17,615 bases of DNA, taken from positions 1 to 17,615 of the forward strand of contig CANEVK010000012.1 in the NCBI GenBank assembly GCA_947442115.1, in the 5' to 3' direction. Positions 1 through 7,428 of the stretch are shown here, one piece after another; position 1 is the stretch's first letter, and each line of letters begins with the position of its first letter. Both the position numbers and the translations under genes were made by a program. Below the pieces are notes generated by a model, which made no database searches, was not told the origin of the DNA, and saw nothing but the letters and a program-made list of their open reading frames with translations. This stretch comes from Bacteriovoracaceae bacterium (lineage in GTDB: Bacteria > Bdellovibrionota > Bacteriovoracia > Bacteriovoracales > Bacteriovoracaceae).

Positions 1-26
1 GTGATTCGTCAAGGAAGATTAGGAAC

Positions 27-614
27 TTAGCGCAATTCCTTAAGGGCCATGGCCAACCGATCACAATAAATCGCCACAGCAGAGCGTACGGAAAGATGAT
101 TGTAGCCATCCGATGCAATGCCAAAAATTGGCTCAAGGCGAAAATCGGCAGCATCAGTGACAGATTGTGTGAGCCCCCAACCTGTTCCAAACAAAAGAAG
201 CATGGGTCTATTTTCAATTTTTAGCTTTTGGATGAGATCTTTTTCTTTTCCCTCATACTGAGAGAAATTGGCCCCCGTCACAACAACATAAGGTTGAATT
301 CCTTCGATCTTTTTTATCTCTTCAATGGCATCTGCAATTTGGTCAACAACTGTCGCTTCTGATAAGGCTTCTTTTCGATCAGGATTATAAATGAGACCGT
401 TATCCGATTCCCAAAATCCTAAGATCTTTTTCACCATTGTCTGCTGGCTTTTAATCGGGGTGATGAGAAAATATTTTTTAAATCCAAAAGTTCGAGCTGA
501 TCGAGAAATATCATGAATGTCGAGATTAGTGACAGATGTGGTAATTTCCTGACCATCTTTAGAACGAATGGGCCCGTGAACGAGACCAATATAAAAATTC
601 GGGATTGTTTTCAT
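27..614 (-). CDS. SPOUT-fold RNA methyltransferase (RNA_Me_trans / PF09936-like)
   Basis: A 195-residue protein of the stand-alone SPOUT methyltransferase family found beside trmD in many delta-type proteobacteria and some other lineages. The family is predicted to transfer a methyl group from S-adenosylmethionine to RNA; the exact target is not known to me. The knotted cofactor-binding region is visible at residues 142-148 (FGTGWGL) and 171-179 (YNHLSVRSA), followed by the CDRLAMAL helix that ends the fold. The N-terminal GLVHGPI (residues 10-16) also fits. Length matches the family. The start is ATG; upstream there is only an A-rich stretch and no clear Shine-Dalgarno. The gene follows the 731-residue secreted-protein gene by 36 bp in the same direction, so co-transcription is likely. 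It is separated from trmD by two foreign genes, which is unusual. The 26 bases downstream, at the window edge, hold nothing recognisable. Confidence 0.85.
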   Translation of the reverse strand: MKTIPNFYIGLVHGPIRSKDGQEITTSVTNLDIHDISRSARTFGFKKYFLITPIKSQQTMVKKILGFWESDNGLIYNPDRKEALSEATVVDQIADAIEEIKKIEGIQPYVVVTGANFSQYEGKEKDLIQKLKIENRPMLLLFGTGWGLTQSVTDAADFRLEPIFGIASDGYNHLSVRSAVAIYCDRLAMALKELR

Positions 615-650
615 GCTTTTTTATAAGCGATCAGCAAAGGACCTGACAAT

Positions 651-2846
651 CTACTTTATGCCCCAATTTTCATAAATTTTACTACGACGAAAATGGTCCC
701 TGTAGACACAGGCACGATCATTAAAATCCTTATTAAAATCTGAACGGCCTAAAGTCACAGATTCTGGGCCGCCAGGGATCACAGCATTGAACTTCAAGCC
801 ATGACAAAGAGCTTGATCAATTTTTTTATTCAAATCAGGAATCGCCAGGAGTAAGAAACAGATCTCTGTTCGAGCATAACGCTTAGAATTTTTAACCGTA
901 CCTGTCGCTTTATCCTCATCATTTTTCAAATCTTTGAGAAGTTTTGAAAGATTTTTTCCAAAAATATCACTGAAAGCATTGAGATTAGAGATCGTAATCG
1001 GCTGAGCACGATTTATATCTGCTTTAATAAGAGCGAGGTTATCCGTTCCAGACATGCGAGAGAGAGTTTCCGTAAATCTTTCAGCGGCCAGAAGTTGGGC
1101 CACCAGGACTTGATCCTCTGGTTTTGACTGCTCGATAAGCTCAATCAGCGCCAGACGAATAATCATATCCAAACGAGATTGAATAACGACTGTCCCATAT
1201 TTCAGCTGGGTGATTTCAAAAATTTGCTCAACCGGTGATTGCGCCAGACTTGTATCCTCAGCAAGGACAGCAGTTTGGATAATGTCATAAACTGCTGACA
1301 AGTTCGTGATCGTCCCCTGGTAAAGTCGCTCAAAGGGCGCATTGTTCTCTTGAGGAGGATTAAGCTTTAAAAATTCAATAATATTTTTCAGGCTATCCAT
1401 TGGTGAAAGCTTCCAGCGGTTACCAGAGCGCTCATAGGCACTTGAGAGGGTTTGAAGGACATCAGGTTGTAACACTTGAGTGAGTTCTTGATTCACTCGG
1501 ATTCGCGTTTTTTGAATCCACTCAAGATATCTTTCTTTGACATGATCGAGTGTCGGATTAAAACCTGCTGGTTTTGACCAGGCATTAAAGTCTAAATAAT
1601 TCCCCTGGTTATTTCTAATAGAGGTATCGTCGGCCAGACCGATAAGAAAATAAGGCGTGTAACCAACACTGATCACATCATAAAGAGGGTTTTTAATATT
1701 GTTAGGGGCCACTGAGGGAATCAACGTAATCACTAAGCTTCTCAAAAAGATCCAGCGATCGTTGGCATCCTCATAGGTATTATAAAGCGCCCTATTCTCC
1801 TCAATAAGACCAATACCATTGGCCTCTAAGGAGCGAAGAACTGCATCTCTTTGGAAAACAAGACTTTGCCTCGTGGCATCTGAAGTCGTGGTTGGAGTCA
1901 CACCTGCTCTGACTTTAGTGAGCCACTCTAAGAGCACAGGAATCTCACGATCATTAAGTCTGATGGCCGAAGAAAGACCAGAATTTTCAATAGGTCGGGT
2001 TCTAAAATTCGCTTTGAAATTTAAAAAAGATTCAGCATCCTTCATCTGGCACCAACGCTCAGACATGGTCTCAAGCGCACACTTATAAGCCTCTAAGGCA
2101 AATGAGTTATTAGAAATTTTTCTAATTTTTCTATAACTCATCGTCTGCCTTAAACCCTCTATGGTCTGCCCCATGAAAGCAGATCCAGCACTTAATCCTA
2201 GCCCCAGAGCTGGATTAACTGTCGCAACAGTTGCACCAATAGAACTCACAATTGATGTGACTGATTTTAAAAGTTGAGCATTTTTAGTGAGACAGGCCTG
2301 ATTAGAAACAATCTGTTTGAATGAAGAGTTGGCCGTTTGAACAATCCCCATGAGAAGTTCAGATTTATCAGGAGTGTTGAGAAGATTTTGAGAAATCAAA
2401 TTCCCATTCAGTGCAGCTCTTTCAAGCTGAAGTGAACGTAATTTCGAATTAATATCACTCATGATACTCATATCACTTGTCTGTGATAACTGAAGCATCA
2501 GCTCTTGTTCTTTAGAGTTTAAAACAGAAATTTGGACCTGAGTTGAGTTTAGACTCTGAACACTCTGAAGCTGCTGACCGAGTAATTCAAGCTGAGTGAT
2601 ACTTCCAGAAAGGGCACGGCAATCAGGATCTTGAGCAATGGAGCGCAGACTTTCTATGAGGGCCCTAGAATCGGCCAGGGCACTGCGGGTCCACTCGCCT
2701 TGAGTTCGACAATTGGCCGAGAAATATCCTAAGAGCTCCTGCCCTGGAATATTTTCAGCGAGAACTGGACTCACCCAAATAAATGCTAAAAGAAGCAAAC
2801 TACGCATGGGGGCTTGTGTACCACGTGGGCCAATCCCAAGCTTCAT
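651..2846 (-). CDS. Large secreted protein of unknown function (731 aa)
   Basis: I do not recognise a family. The N-terminus is a signal peptide: a basic n-region (residues 1-15), hydrophobic SLLLLAFIWVSPV and a VLA/EN cleavage site near residue 30. ATG 2846 has a weak GAGG upstream. ATG 2807 (residue 14) also gives a good signal peptide but lacks a ribosome site, so I kept the longer form. The exported part is predicted mostly helical with Leu/Gln/Ser-rich coiled-coil-like stretches around residues 80-150. A Gly/Ala/Val-rich hydrophobic stretch at about 193-226 could insert in or lie on a membrane. There are eight cysteines (46, 76, 185, 256, 266 and three in the last ~75 residues), suggesting disulfides outside the cytoplasm. 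It lies between the lipocalin gene (divergent) and the SPOUT methyltransferase gene (same strand, 36 bp). A cell-surface or periplasmic structural role is only a guess. Confidence 0.85.
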   Translation of the reverse strand: MKLGIGPRGTQAPMRSLLLLAFIWVSPVLAENIPGQELLGYFSANCRTQGEWTRSALADSRALIESLRSIAQDPDCRALSGSITQLELLGQQLQSVQSLNSTQVQISVLNSKEQELMLQLSQTSDMSIMSDINSKLRSLQLERAALNGNLISQNLLNTPDKSELLMGIVQTANSSFKQIVSNQACLTKNAQLLKSVTSIVSSIGATVATVNPALGLGLSAGSAFMGQTIEGLRQTMSYRKIRKISNNSFALEAYKCALETMSERWCQMKDAESFLNFKANFRTRPIENSGLSSAIRLNDREIPVLLEWLTKVRAGVTPTTTSDATRQSLVFQRDAVLRSLEANGIGLIEENRALYNTYEDANDRWIFLRSLVITLIPSVAPNNIKNPLYDVISVGYTPYFLIGLADDTSIRNNQGNYLDFNAWSKPAGFNPTLDHVKERYLEWIQKTRIRVNQELTQVLQPDVLQTLSSAYERSGNRWKLSPMDSLKNIIEFLKLNPPQENNAPFERLYQGTITNLSAVYDIIQTAVLAEDTSLAQSPVEQIFEITQLKYGTVVIQSRLDMIIRLALIELIEQSKPEDQVLVAQLLAAERFTETLSRMSGTDNLALIKADINRAQPITISNLNAFSDIFGKNLSKLLKDLKNDEDKATGTVKNSKRYARTEICFLLLAIPDLNKKIDQALCHGLKFNAVIPGGPESVTLGRSDFNKDFNDRACVYRDHFRRSKIYENWGIK

Positions 2847-2965
2847 ATTTATTAGGCCTCAGGTAAATTTTACAAGTGAATAATCAAGAACTTGCCCATT
2901 TTGCAGCAAAAATGTTTAGGCCAGGGACTAGGGCCACAGATCAACTTATGTAGTAAGCTGAGCAA

Positions 2966-3481
2966 ATGAAAATATTTCAACTGACAGTCCTTCTCTCTCT
3001 ATTCTCTTGCTCCAGCCCGCCCCCTCTGAAAAAAGTTGCTTCAGTCGACATCAATAAGTTTATGGGGCGCTGGTATGTGATTGCCAATATACCGACCTTC
3101 CTAGAAGAAGGTGCCCACAATGCGGTTGAAACTTACACTTGGGAAGAAAAAGAAAAGAGAATTGATGTCCTCTTTGAATTTAACCAGGATTCATTCACGG
3201 GCAAAAAGAAAAAATTGCCTCAAAAAGCATTCATCTATGACAATAAAACGAATGCTGAATGGCGAATACAGATGTTCTGGCCTCTAAAATTCCCTTACTA
3301 CATCATCGATCTGGCCGATGATTACTCCTACACCGTGATTGGAGTCCCGAATAGAAAATATTTATGGATTATGGCGAGGAATCCGTCTCTGGATGATTCG
3401 ACCTATCAGCAAATTCTATCCAGGGTTAAACAACTTGATTATGACCTTCGTCTGATTCAGAAAGTGCCCCAGAAATGGTAG
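2966..3481 (+). CDS. blc: Blc-type lipocalin, lipoprotein
   Basis: A 171-residue bacterial lipocalin of the Blc/apolipoprotein-D-like family; such proteins bind hydrophobic ligands such as fatty acids or lysophospholipids at the outer membrane. The signal sequence ends in a lipobox, LFSC, with the lipidated cysteine at residue 15. The first lipocalin signature is GRWYVIANIP at 34-43 (Gly-x-Trp), and the family strand motif YTVIGVPNRKYLWIMARNP lies in the last third. Length is normal for Blc. The start ATG is supported by the lipobox position; the ribosome site is weak. It runs against trmD, with only 2 bp between the two stop codons, and is divergent from the 731-residue secreted-protein gene across 119 bp. 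It splits what is normally one trmD / SPOUT methyltransferase block. Confidence 0.9.
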   Translation: MKIFQLTVLLSLFSCSSPPPLKKVASVDINKFMGRWYVIANIPTFLEEGAHNAVETYTWEEKEKRIDVLFEFNQDSFTGKKKKLPQKAFIYDNKTNAEWRIQMFWPLKFPYYIIDLADDYSYTVIGVPNRKYLWIMARNPSLDDSTYQQILSRVKQLDYDLRLIQKVPQKW

Positions 3482-3483
3482 GG

Positions 3484-4215
3484 CTACTTTATTAAATCGG
3501 GACGAAATTTTTTGGTCATAGCAAGTTTCTGCTCTTCCTGCCATTGTTGAATTTTTTTATGATGACCCTCAAGAAGAACAGCAGGAACCTCTAGCCCATC
3601 AAACTCTCGAGGTTTTGTATACTGAGGATACTCAATGAGCCCATCTTCAAAAGAATCTGCTTCACTTGATAATTTATTACCTAATACATGTGGTAAAAAT
3701 CTGACTGCAGAGTCTAGCATCGCCATGATGGGAATCTCTCCACCCGTAAGAACGTAATCACCAACAGAAAAGTATCTATTTACATAAAGTGATAAAAATC
3801 TTTCATCAATTCCTTCGTAGCGGCCAGCAATGAAAACAATATCTTTAGATGATGAGGATAAATACTCTTGAGAAAATTCTCGAGCAACTTGTGAGTTCCA
3901 TACCTGGCCCCGAGGGGAAGTATAGATAACTTCAAGCTCAGAGAGAGAACTATACTCTCCAGCTTCAAGTACACCCTTTAAAAGAGCATCTTTTAAAATA
4001 TCTGCCCTCATAATCATCCCAGGGCCACCACCATAAGGAGTATCGTCCACACTCTTATACTTAGTGAGGGAATAATCTCTAATATTAACAAATTTAATTT
4101 CAAATTTAACTGCACCTTCCCTGTCACCCCTTAAGGCCGAGCCGGCCACACCGCACTCTAGAAAAGATTTAAACATTTCAGGGAAAAGAGTCAGAATCCA
4201 AATCCGCTTTTTCAC
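3484..4215 (-). CDS. trmD: tRNA (guanine-N1-)-methyltransferase TrmD
   Basis: TrmD, 243 residues, makes m1G37 in tRNAs that have G36G37, which prevents +1 frameshifting. The knot motifs are all present: YGGGPGM at 61-67, SPRG at 100-103, AGRYEGID at 130-137 and SVGDYVLTGGE at 150-160. The catalytic residues line up with E. coli: Arg172 corresponds to R154 and Asp187 in EADSF corresponds to D169, with the same 15-residue spacing. The start is GTG, and its bases form a GTGA overlap with the rimM stop, so translation is probably coupled to rimM. This is the last gene of the ffh-rpsP-khpA-rimM-trmD run. Its stop codon is 2 bp from the stop of the convergent lipocalin gene, leaving no intergenic terminator. 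Confidence 0.97.
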   Translation of the reverse strand: MKKRIWILTLFPEMFKSFLECGVAGSALRGDREGAVKFEIKFVNIRDYSLTKYKSVDDTPYGGGPGMIMRADILKDALLKGVLEAGEYSSLSELEVIYTSPRGQVWNSQVAREFSQEYLSSSSKDIVFIAGRYEGIDERFLSLYVNRYFSVGDYVLTGGEIPIMAMLDSAVRFLPHVLGNKLSSEADSFEDGLIEYPQYTKPREFDGLEVPAVLLEGHHKKIQQWQEEQKLAMTKKFRPDLIK

Positions 4216-4754
4216 TCTGTATACTCCGGCATAACCATCGTAATCGTTTTGTCTTCGGTATTAATTTTTGGAAAGAAAGCATCAACATATGGAAGTGTCA
4301 TTCTTGATCCATCTCTTAGTCGGACTTCAAAAAGGTATTGCATACCATTATCAGAAAATCCTTCTAGATGACCCAGCTTTTCTCCCTCGAGACTTATAAT
4401 ATCCCAATCGACGAGATCGACTAAATAGACTTCATTATCATCGGTATCAGGAAATTCATCACGAGGAACTCGAATTTCAAAAGGCAGCAGTTTCTCCAGA
4501 TGAGTCCGATCAACCACACCCTTAAACTGACAAATCACTTTATTACCAAACCGAAGTTTAATAATTTGCCAGGCCTCACCTTTAGGTGAAAGAGTGGATT
4601 TTTCATTCAAAGGGAATAAATGAACTGTCATTCCCTCATCAAGAACTGATTCATCATGGTTATCATTGAGAAGCCTTAATTCTACTTCTCCCTTAATTCC
4701 ATGAGGGTGAAAGACATCGGCGATTTTAATTAATTTTGGTTCATTTTCAGGCAT
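4212..4754 (-). CDS. rimM: 16S rRNA processing protein RimM
   Basis: RimM binds ribosomal protein S19 and helps mature the head of the 30S subunit. The N-terminal RimM domain begins with KIADVFHPHGIKGEVELRLL, just after the start, and a PRC-barrel-type half follows with VYLVDLVDWDII, GHLEGFSDNGMQYLFEV and a final LPYVDAFFPKI segment. I chose ATG 4754 (180 residues), which puts the conserved domain at residue 6 onwards. The longest open frame starts at a TTG at 4793, inside the loop of a hairpin, and its extra 13 residues have no family support. The stop overlaps the trmD GTG by 4 bp. The only purine-rich stretch upstream lies in the 3' arm of that hairpin, so folding of the leader may control initiation. 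Confidence 0.95.
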   Translation of the reverse strand: MPENEPKLIKIADVFHPHGIKGEVELRLLNDNHDESVLDEGMTVHLFPLNEKSTLSPKGEAWQIIKLRFGNKVICQFKGVVDRTHLEKLLPFEIRVPRDEFPDTDDNEVYLVDLVDWDIISLEGEKLGHLEGFSDNGMQYLFEVRLRDGSRMTLPYVDAFFPKINTEDKTITMVMPEYTE

Positions 4755-4804
4755 AAAATTAAAAGCCCCAGTTCCTATAGCTTGATAAAGCAAAGAACTG
4801 GGGC
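4754..4804 (-). terminator. Terminator-like hairpin / possible attenuator in the khpA-rimM gap
   Basis: Read on the minus strand, GCCCCAGTTC (4804-4795) pairs perfectly with GAACTGGGGC (4774-4765). A smaller GCTT/AAGC pairing lies inside the 20-nt loop. The stem is followed by CTTTTAATTTT running into the rimM ATG at 4754. A 10-bp GC-rich stem plus a T-rich tail has the form of an intrinsic terminator, but it sits inside an operon and its last bases touch a start codon. Partial termination (attenuation) of rimM-trmD, or masking of the ribosome site, are both possible. Confidence 0.65.
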
Positions 4805-4826
4805 GACAAATATTTTTGGTTAAAAT

Positions 4827-5069
4827 CTATTCTATAATTTCTAAAACAGATCTTTTTCTTAACTTGGTGGAGGCAGCATTTAAAATTGTTCTTAATGCTC
4901 TCGCCGTCCGACCTTGCTTTCCAATGACTTTACCTAAATCTGATTTATCAACCTTGAGTTCAATAACTGTGGTCTGCTCACCTTCAATTTCGTTAACTTC
5001 TACATGCTCAGGCATATCCACTAACGCTTTGGAGACAAGTTCAATCAGAGTCTTAAGTTCACTGCTCAT
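4827..5069 (-). CDS. khpA: KH-domain RNA-binding protein KhpA
   Basis: An 80-residue single-KH-domain protein of the KhpA (YlqC) family, a small RNA chaperone that partners KhpB in Gram-positive bacteria. In many phyla it is encoded between rpsP and rimM, as here. The GxxG loop is in GKVIGKQGRTARALRTIL. The N-terminal helix LKTLIELVSKALVDMPEHV and the strand pair ending LEIIE complete the fold. Length is typical. ATG 5069 is preceded by a good AGGTG Shine-Dalgarno. A 12-bp hairpin lies just upstream of that site (5087-5112) and a terminator-like hairpin lies downstream, so expression may be set at RNA level. Confidence 0.95.
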   Translation of the reverse strand: MSSELKTLIELVSKALVDMPEHVEVNEIEGEQTTVIELKVDKSDLGKVIGKQGRTARALRTILNAASTKLRKRSVLEIIE

Positions 5070-5086
5070 AACACCTGCTTTTTAGG

Positions 5087-5112
5087 GGTCATTTGGCCTT
5101 GGCCCAATGACC
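5087..5112 (-). other. Intergenic hairpin between rpsP and khpA
   Basis: On the plus strand, GGTCATTTGGCC (5087-5098) and GGCCCAATGACC (5101-5112) are inverted repeats with one mismatch. In the transcript (minus strand) they form an 11-12 bp stem with a tiny loop, directly upstream of the khpA ribosome site. No T-tract follows, so it is not a simple terminator. It could be an RNA-processing or stability element, or a protein-binding site in the rpsP leader/tail. Confidence 0.55.
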
Positions 5113-5126
5113 AAGAATTAGCAATA

Positions 5127-5369
5127 TTATAACTTAATATTATTATTTTTGAGCAAAGTTCTTACTGTATCAGAAAGTTGAGCACCTTTAGTCATCCAAG
5201 ACTTGATCCCTTCAACATTTACAAGTTTGATTGATTCCGAAGCCTTAGGATCGTATTGGCCTAATTTTTCAAGGAATTGGCCATCACGTGGGCTACGAGA
5301 ATTTGTAGCTACGATTGTATAAACAGGACGGTTTTTGCGGCCGCCGCGGGCCATTCTAATTTTAACCAT
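5127..5369 (-). CDS. rpsP: 30S ribosomal protein S16 (bS16)
   Basis: Ribosomal protein bS16, 80 residues, needed for 30S assembly. The hallmark start VKIRMARGGRKNRPVYTIV is followed by the conserved NSRSPRDGQFLEKLGQYDP. I placed the start at ATG 5369 because a strong AGAGGAG lies at the right distance upstream and all bS16 proteins start near MVKIR. The eight-residue extension from 5393 would contain the ribosome site itself. A good sigma-70 promoter is present upstream (5409-5437), so the rpsP-khpA-rimM-trmD part can be transcribed separately from ffh. Confidence 0.97.
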   Translation of the reverse strand: MVKIRMARGGRKNRPVYTIVATNSRSPRDGQFLEKLGQYDPKASESIKLVNVEGIKSWMTKGAQLSDTVRTLLKNNNIKL

Positions 5370-5408
5370 TTGGATATCTCCTCTAAAGTACACAAAAAAA
5401 TTTTATGT

Positions 5409-5437
5409 TTTATATGCTAAGTAGCATTTAAAGTCAA
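5409..5437 (-). promoter_or_regulatory. Sigma-70-type promoter for rpsP
   Basis: On the minus strand, TTGACT (5437-5432), a 17-bp spacer and TATAAA (5414-5409) each match 5 of 6 consensus bases. Expected transcription start is near 5402, about 33 nt before the rpsP ATG at 5369. It lies in the 63-bp (to 5393) ffh-rpsP gap. Confidence 0.75.
5414..5427. promoter_or_regulatory. Perfect palindrome inside the rpsP promoter spacer
   Basis: ATGCTA-AG-TAGCAT: 6-bp perfect arms with a 2-bp centre, lying between the -35 and -10 boxes of the rpsP promoter and touching the -10. The position fits an operator for a dimeric regulator. A chance palindrome cannot be excluded from one copy. Confidence 0.4.
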
Positions 5438-5456
5438 ACCGAAGACCAATAACCCC

Positions 5457-6893
5457 TCAGAAATACTTCTTACCAAACTGCCCTTTCTTAGAAGATTTAG
5501 GACTTTGCCCAAAAGGTTGTTGGGATTGAGGTGCTTGTCTAAAACCTTTGACTGGCCCCATTCCAGGAATTTGAGGGAGACCCCCACCCTTCATCATGCC
5601 CATCATCCCCACCATCATTTGACGCATCTGATCAAATCTTTCCAAGAACTGATTCACATCTTGAACACTTTTACCGGAGCCAGCTGCAATTCTTTTTCTT
5701 CGAGAGGCATCAATCAAGGCCGTATTCTCTCTCTCTTTTTTTGTCATGGAATTGATCATGACTTTCATATTTTTCATCTCATTCTCAGCAGCACTGAGAT
5801 CCCCCATCTGACGAAGGGCCCCACCCATGCCTGGAATCATTTTTAAAATGGAACCGAAAGAACCAAGTCGATTAATCGTTTCCATCTGTTTCACAAAATC
5901 ATTTAAAGTAAATTTTCCCTTTTCTAGATTGGCCATCATGCCCATGGCATCGTCTTGATTGATCGCCTCTTCAGCTTTTTCAACTAAAGAAAGCACATCT
6001 CCCATATCCAGAATTCTTTTTGCTAAACGGTCTGGATGAAAAGGATCAAGATCCTTCATCTTTTCACCGACCGAGATAAACTTAATAGGAACACCGGTGA
6101 CGTAACGAATAGAAAGCGCTGCTCCCCCTCTGGCATCAGAATCCATCTTTGATAAAATGACCCCAGTTAGGCCCACTTTTTCATGAAAAACTTTGGCCAC
6201 GTTGACTGCTTCTTGACCCGTCATCGCATCAGCAACCATCAGCACTTCAGGATTATCAAGAGACTTCCGTACATCTACAAGTTGCCCCATAAGCTCTTCA
6301 TCAACCTGCAATCGACCTGCAGTATCAATGATGGCAATTTGCTTATGCAGCTTTTTTGCTTCTGCCATACCATTTTTCACGATCTCAACTGCAGACTGAG
6401 AAAGATCAGAATCAAAATAATCAACACCTAAATTTCTAGCATGAGTGATGAGCTGATCTTTGGCCGCAGGTCGAAAGTTATCAGCAGGAATAAGATAAAT
6501 ATCTTTTTTATTTTTATTACGAAGATAAAGAGCAAGTTTTCCAGCAAAAGTCGTCTTACCAGCTCCGTTTAGACCCACAATTAAAATAGGCATCACAGGC
6601 GGGCGATTGACGTTTAATCCCTCATTCTCTTTTCCCATGAGGTTAGCAAGCTCGTCGTGCATGATTTTCACAAACTGCTGACCAGGTTCAACACCTCGGA
6701 GAACCTTTTCACCCAATGCTTCGGCTTTTACTTTTTCAACGAATTCTTTGACGACTTTGAAATTAACATCCGCTTCAAGTAATGCTGTTTTTACAGCTTT
6801 TAGAGTTTCTTCTATGTTCTCTTCAGAAATTTTATTTTTTCCACGAAGGCTGCGAAAAGCATCGGAAAACTTTTCACTTAAATTATCAAACAT
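5457..6893 (-). CDS. ffh: Signal recognition particle protein Ffh (SRP54)
   Basis: Ffh, 478 residues, is the GTPase and signal-sequence-binding subunit of SRP, acting with 4.5S RNA and FtsY to target membrane proteins. In order: the N domain (1-95), the G domain with P-loop GLNGAGKTT (107-115), DTAGR (190-194), SKMD (248-251) and DARGGAAL, then the Met-rich M domain (about 310-440). The M domain has the finger loop GSFGSILKMIPGMGG (344-358) and the RNA-binding segment SRRKRIAAGSG. The usual TKxD reads SKMD and the P-loop Q reads N; both are mild changes. The C-terminal tail is Gly/Gln/Ser/Lys-rich. The start ATG has TAGGAG at good spacing. It follows the HAD gene by 65 bp and precedes rpsP by a promoter-bearing gap. 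Confidence 0.98.
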   Translation of the reverse strand: MFDNLSEKFSDAFRSLRGKNKISEENIEETLKAVKTALLEADVNFKVVKEFVEKVKAEALGEKVLRGVEPGQQFVKIMHDELANLMGKENEGLNVNRPPVMPILIVGLNGAGKTTFAGKLALYLRNKNKKDIYLIPADNFRPAAKDQLITHARNLGVDYFDSDLSQSAVEIVKNGMAEAKKLHKQIAIIDTAGRLQVDEELMGQLVDVRKSLDNPEVLMVADAMTGQEAVNVAKVFHEKVGLTGVILSKMDSDARGGAALSIRYVTGVPIKFISVGEKMKDLDPFHPDRLAKRILDMGDVLSLVEKAEEAINQDDAMGMMANLEKGKFTLNDFVKQMETINRLGSFGSILKMIPGMGGALRQMGDLSAAENEMKNMKVMINSMTKKERENTALIDASRRKRIAAGSGKSVQDVNQFLERFDQMRQMMVGMMGMMKGGGLPQIPGMGPVKGFRQAPQSQQPFGQSPKSSKKGQFGKKYF

Positions 6894-6958
6894 GGTCCAC
6901 TCCTAAATTTAAACCTGGCCAGCTTACACCAAAGCTTGAGATATGCGAAGTGTCGAAA

Positions 6959-7423
6959 TTATTTTATGGATATTTGGGACTCAAGCCAGGCAAGCCCCTC
7001 TTCAGGAGTGGAGGCAATGAAATCGGCCCCGGCCTCAACCAAAAGAGTTTCACTGGAACTTTTATTCCAAATGGCCCCAATCGCCCGGGCCCCGTAATTC
7101 TTGGCCCCCATCATGTCCATGACCGTATCCCCTATGACGTAAACCAAGTGCCGGGGAGCCCCATGAGTCAGCTCATAAAGACCTCGTGGCAAAGGCTTGG
7201 GAAACTCATCATCACTGGTATAGAGGGAGTGAAAAAGGTTATAAACTTGGTTTTCTTTCAGGATTCGTACCGCCGACAACTGATCACGGGCCGTCCACAC
7301 GGTTAAAATACCTTTGCGAGAAAGAGAGAGAAGAATTTCTTTGATGCCAGGAAAAAGCTCATAGCGACCTGAAGACGTATCTACCAGGGTGCCATCACAA
7401 TCAAAAACAAAGTGAATGTCCAT
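6959..7423 (-). CDS. HAD-superfamily hydrolase with minimal cap
   Basis: A 154-residue HAD phosphatase-like protein. Motif I is DCDGT with the nucleophile Asp8 and the acid/base Asp10; motif II is Thr44 in WTARD; motif III is Lys76 in FPKP; motif IV is GDTVMD (98-103). All catalytic residues are present, so it is probably an active phosphatase. It is shorter than typical phosphoglycolate phosphatases (about 220) because only ~30 residues separate motif I from motif II, leaving no room for the C1 helical cap. Capless HADs often act on large substrates, but the substrate here cannot be named. The gene starts 5 bp after the stop of the small secreted-protein gene and has no clear ribosome site of its own, suggesting coupling. 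ffh follows after 65 bp. Confidence 0.85.
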   Translation of the reverse strand: MDIHFVFDCDGTLVDTSSGRYELFPGIKEILLSLSRKGILTVWTARDQLSAVRILKENQVYNLFHSLYTSDDEFPKPLPRGLYELTHGAPRHLVYVIGDTVMDMMGAKNYGARAIGAIWNKSSSETLLVEAGADFIASTPEEGLAWLESQISIK

Positions 7424-7428
7424 GAAGC

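Noticed and set aside
1819..2088. Plus-strand open frames within the 731-residue gene and similar frames inside ffh, dus and the giant lipoprotein gene
   Set aside because: They lie wholly within well-supported genes, lack ribosome sites and show no recognisable protein features.
4755..4793. TTG-initiated extension of RimM
   Set aside because: The extra 13 residues are not conserved in the family and the TTG lies in the loop of the intergenic hairpin.
6920..6936. AGCTT/AAGCT inverted repeat between the HAD gene and ffh
   Set aside because: Only 5 bp, no T-tract, and no associated promoter boxes of good quality.
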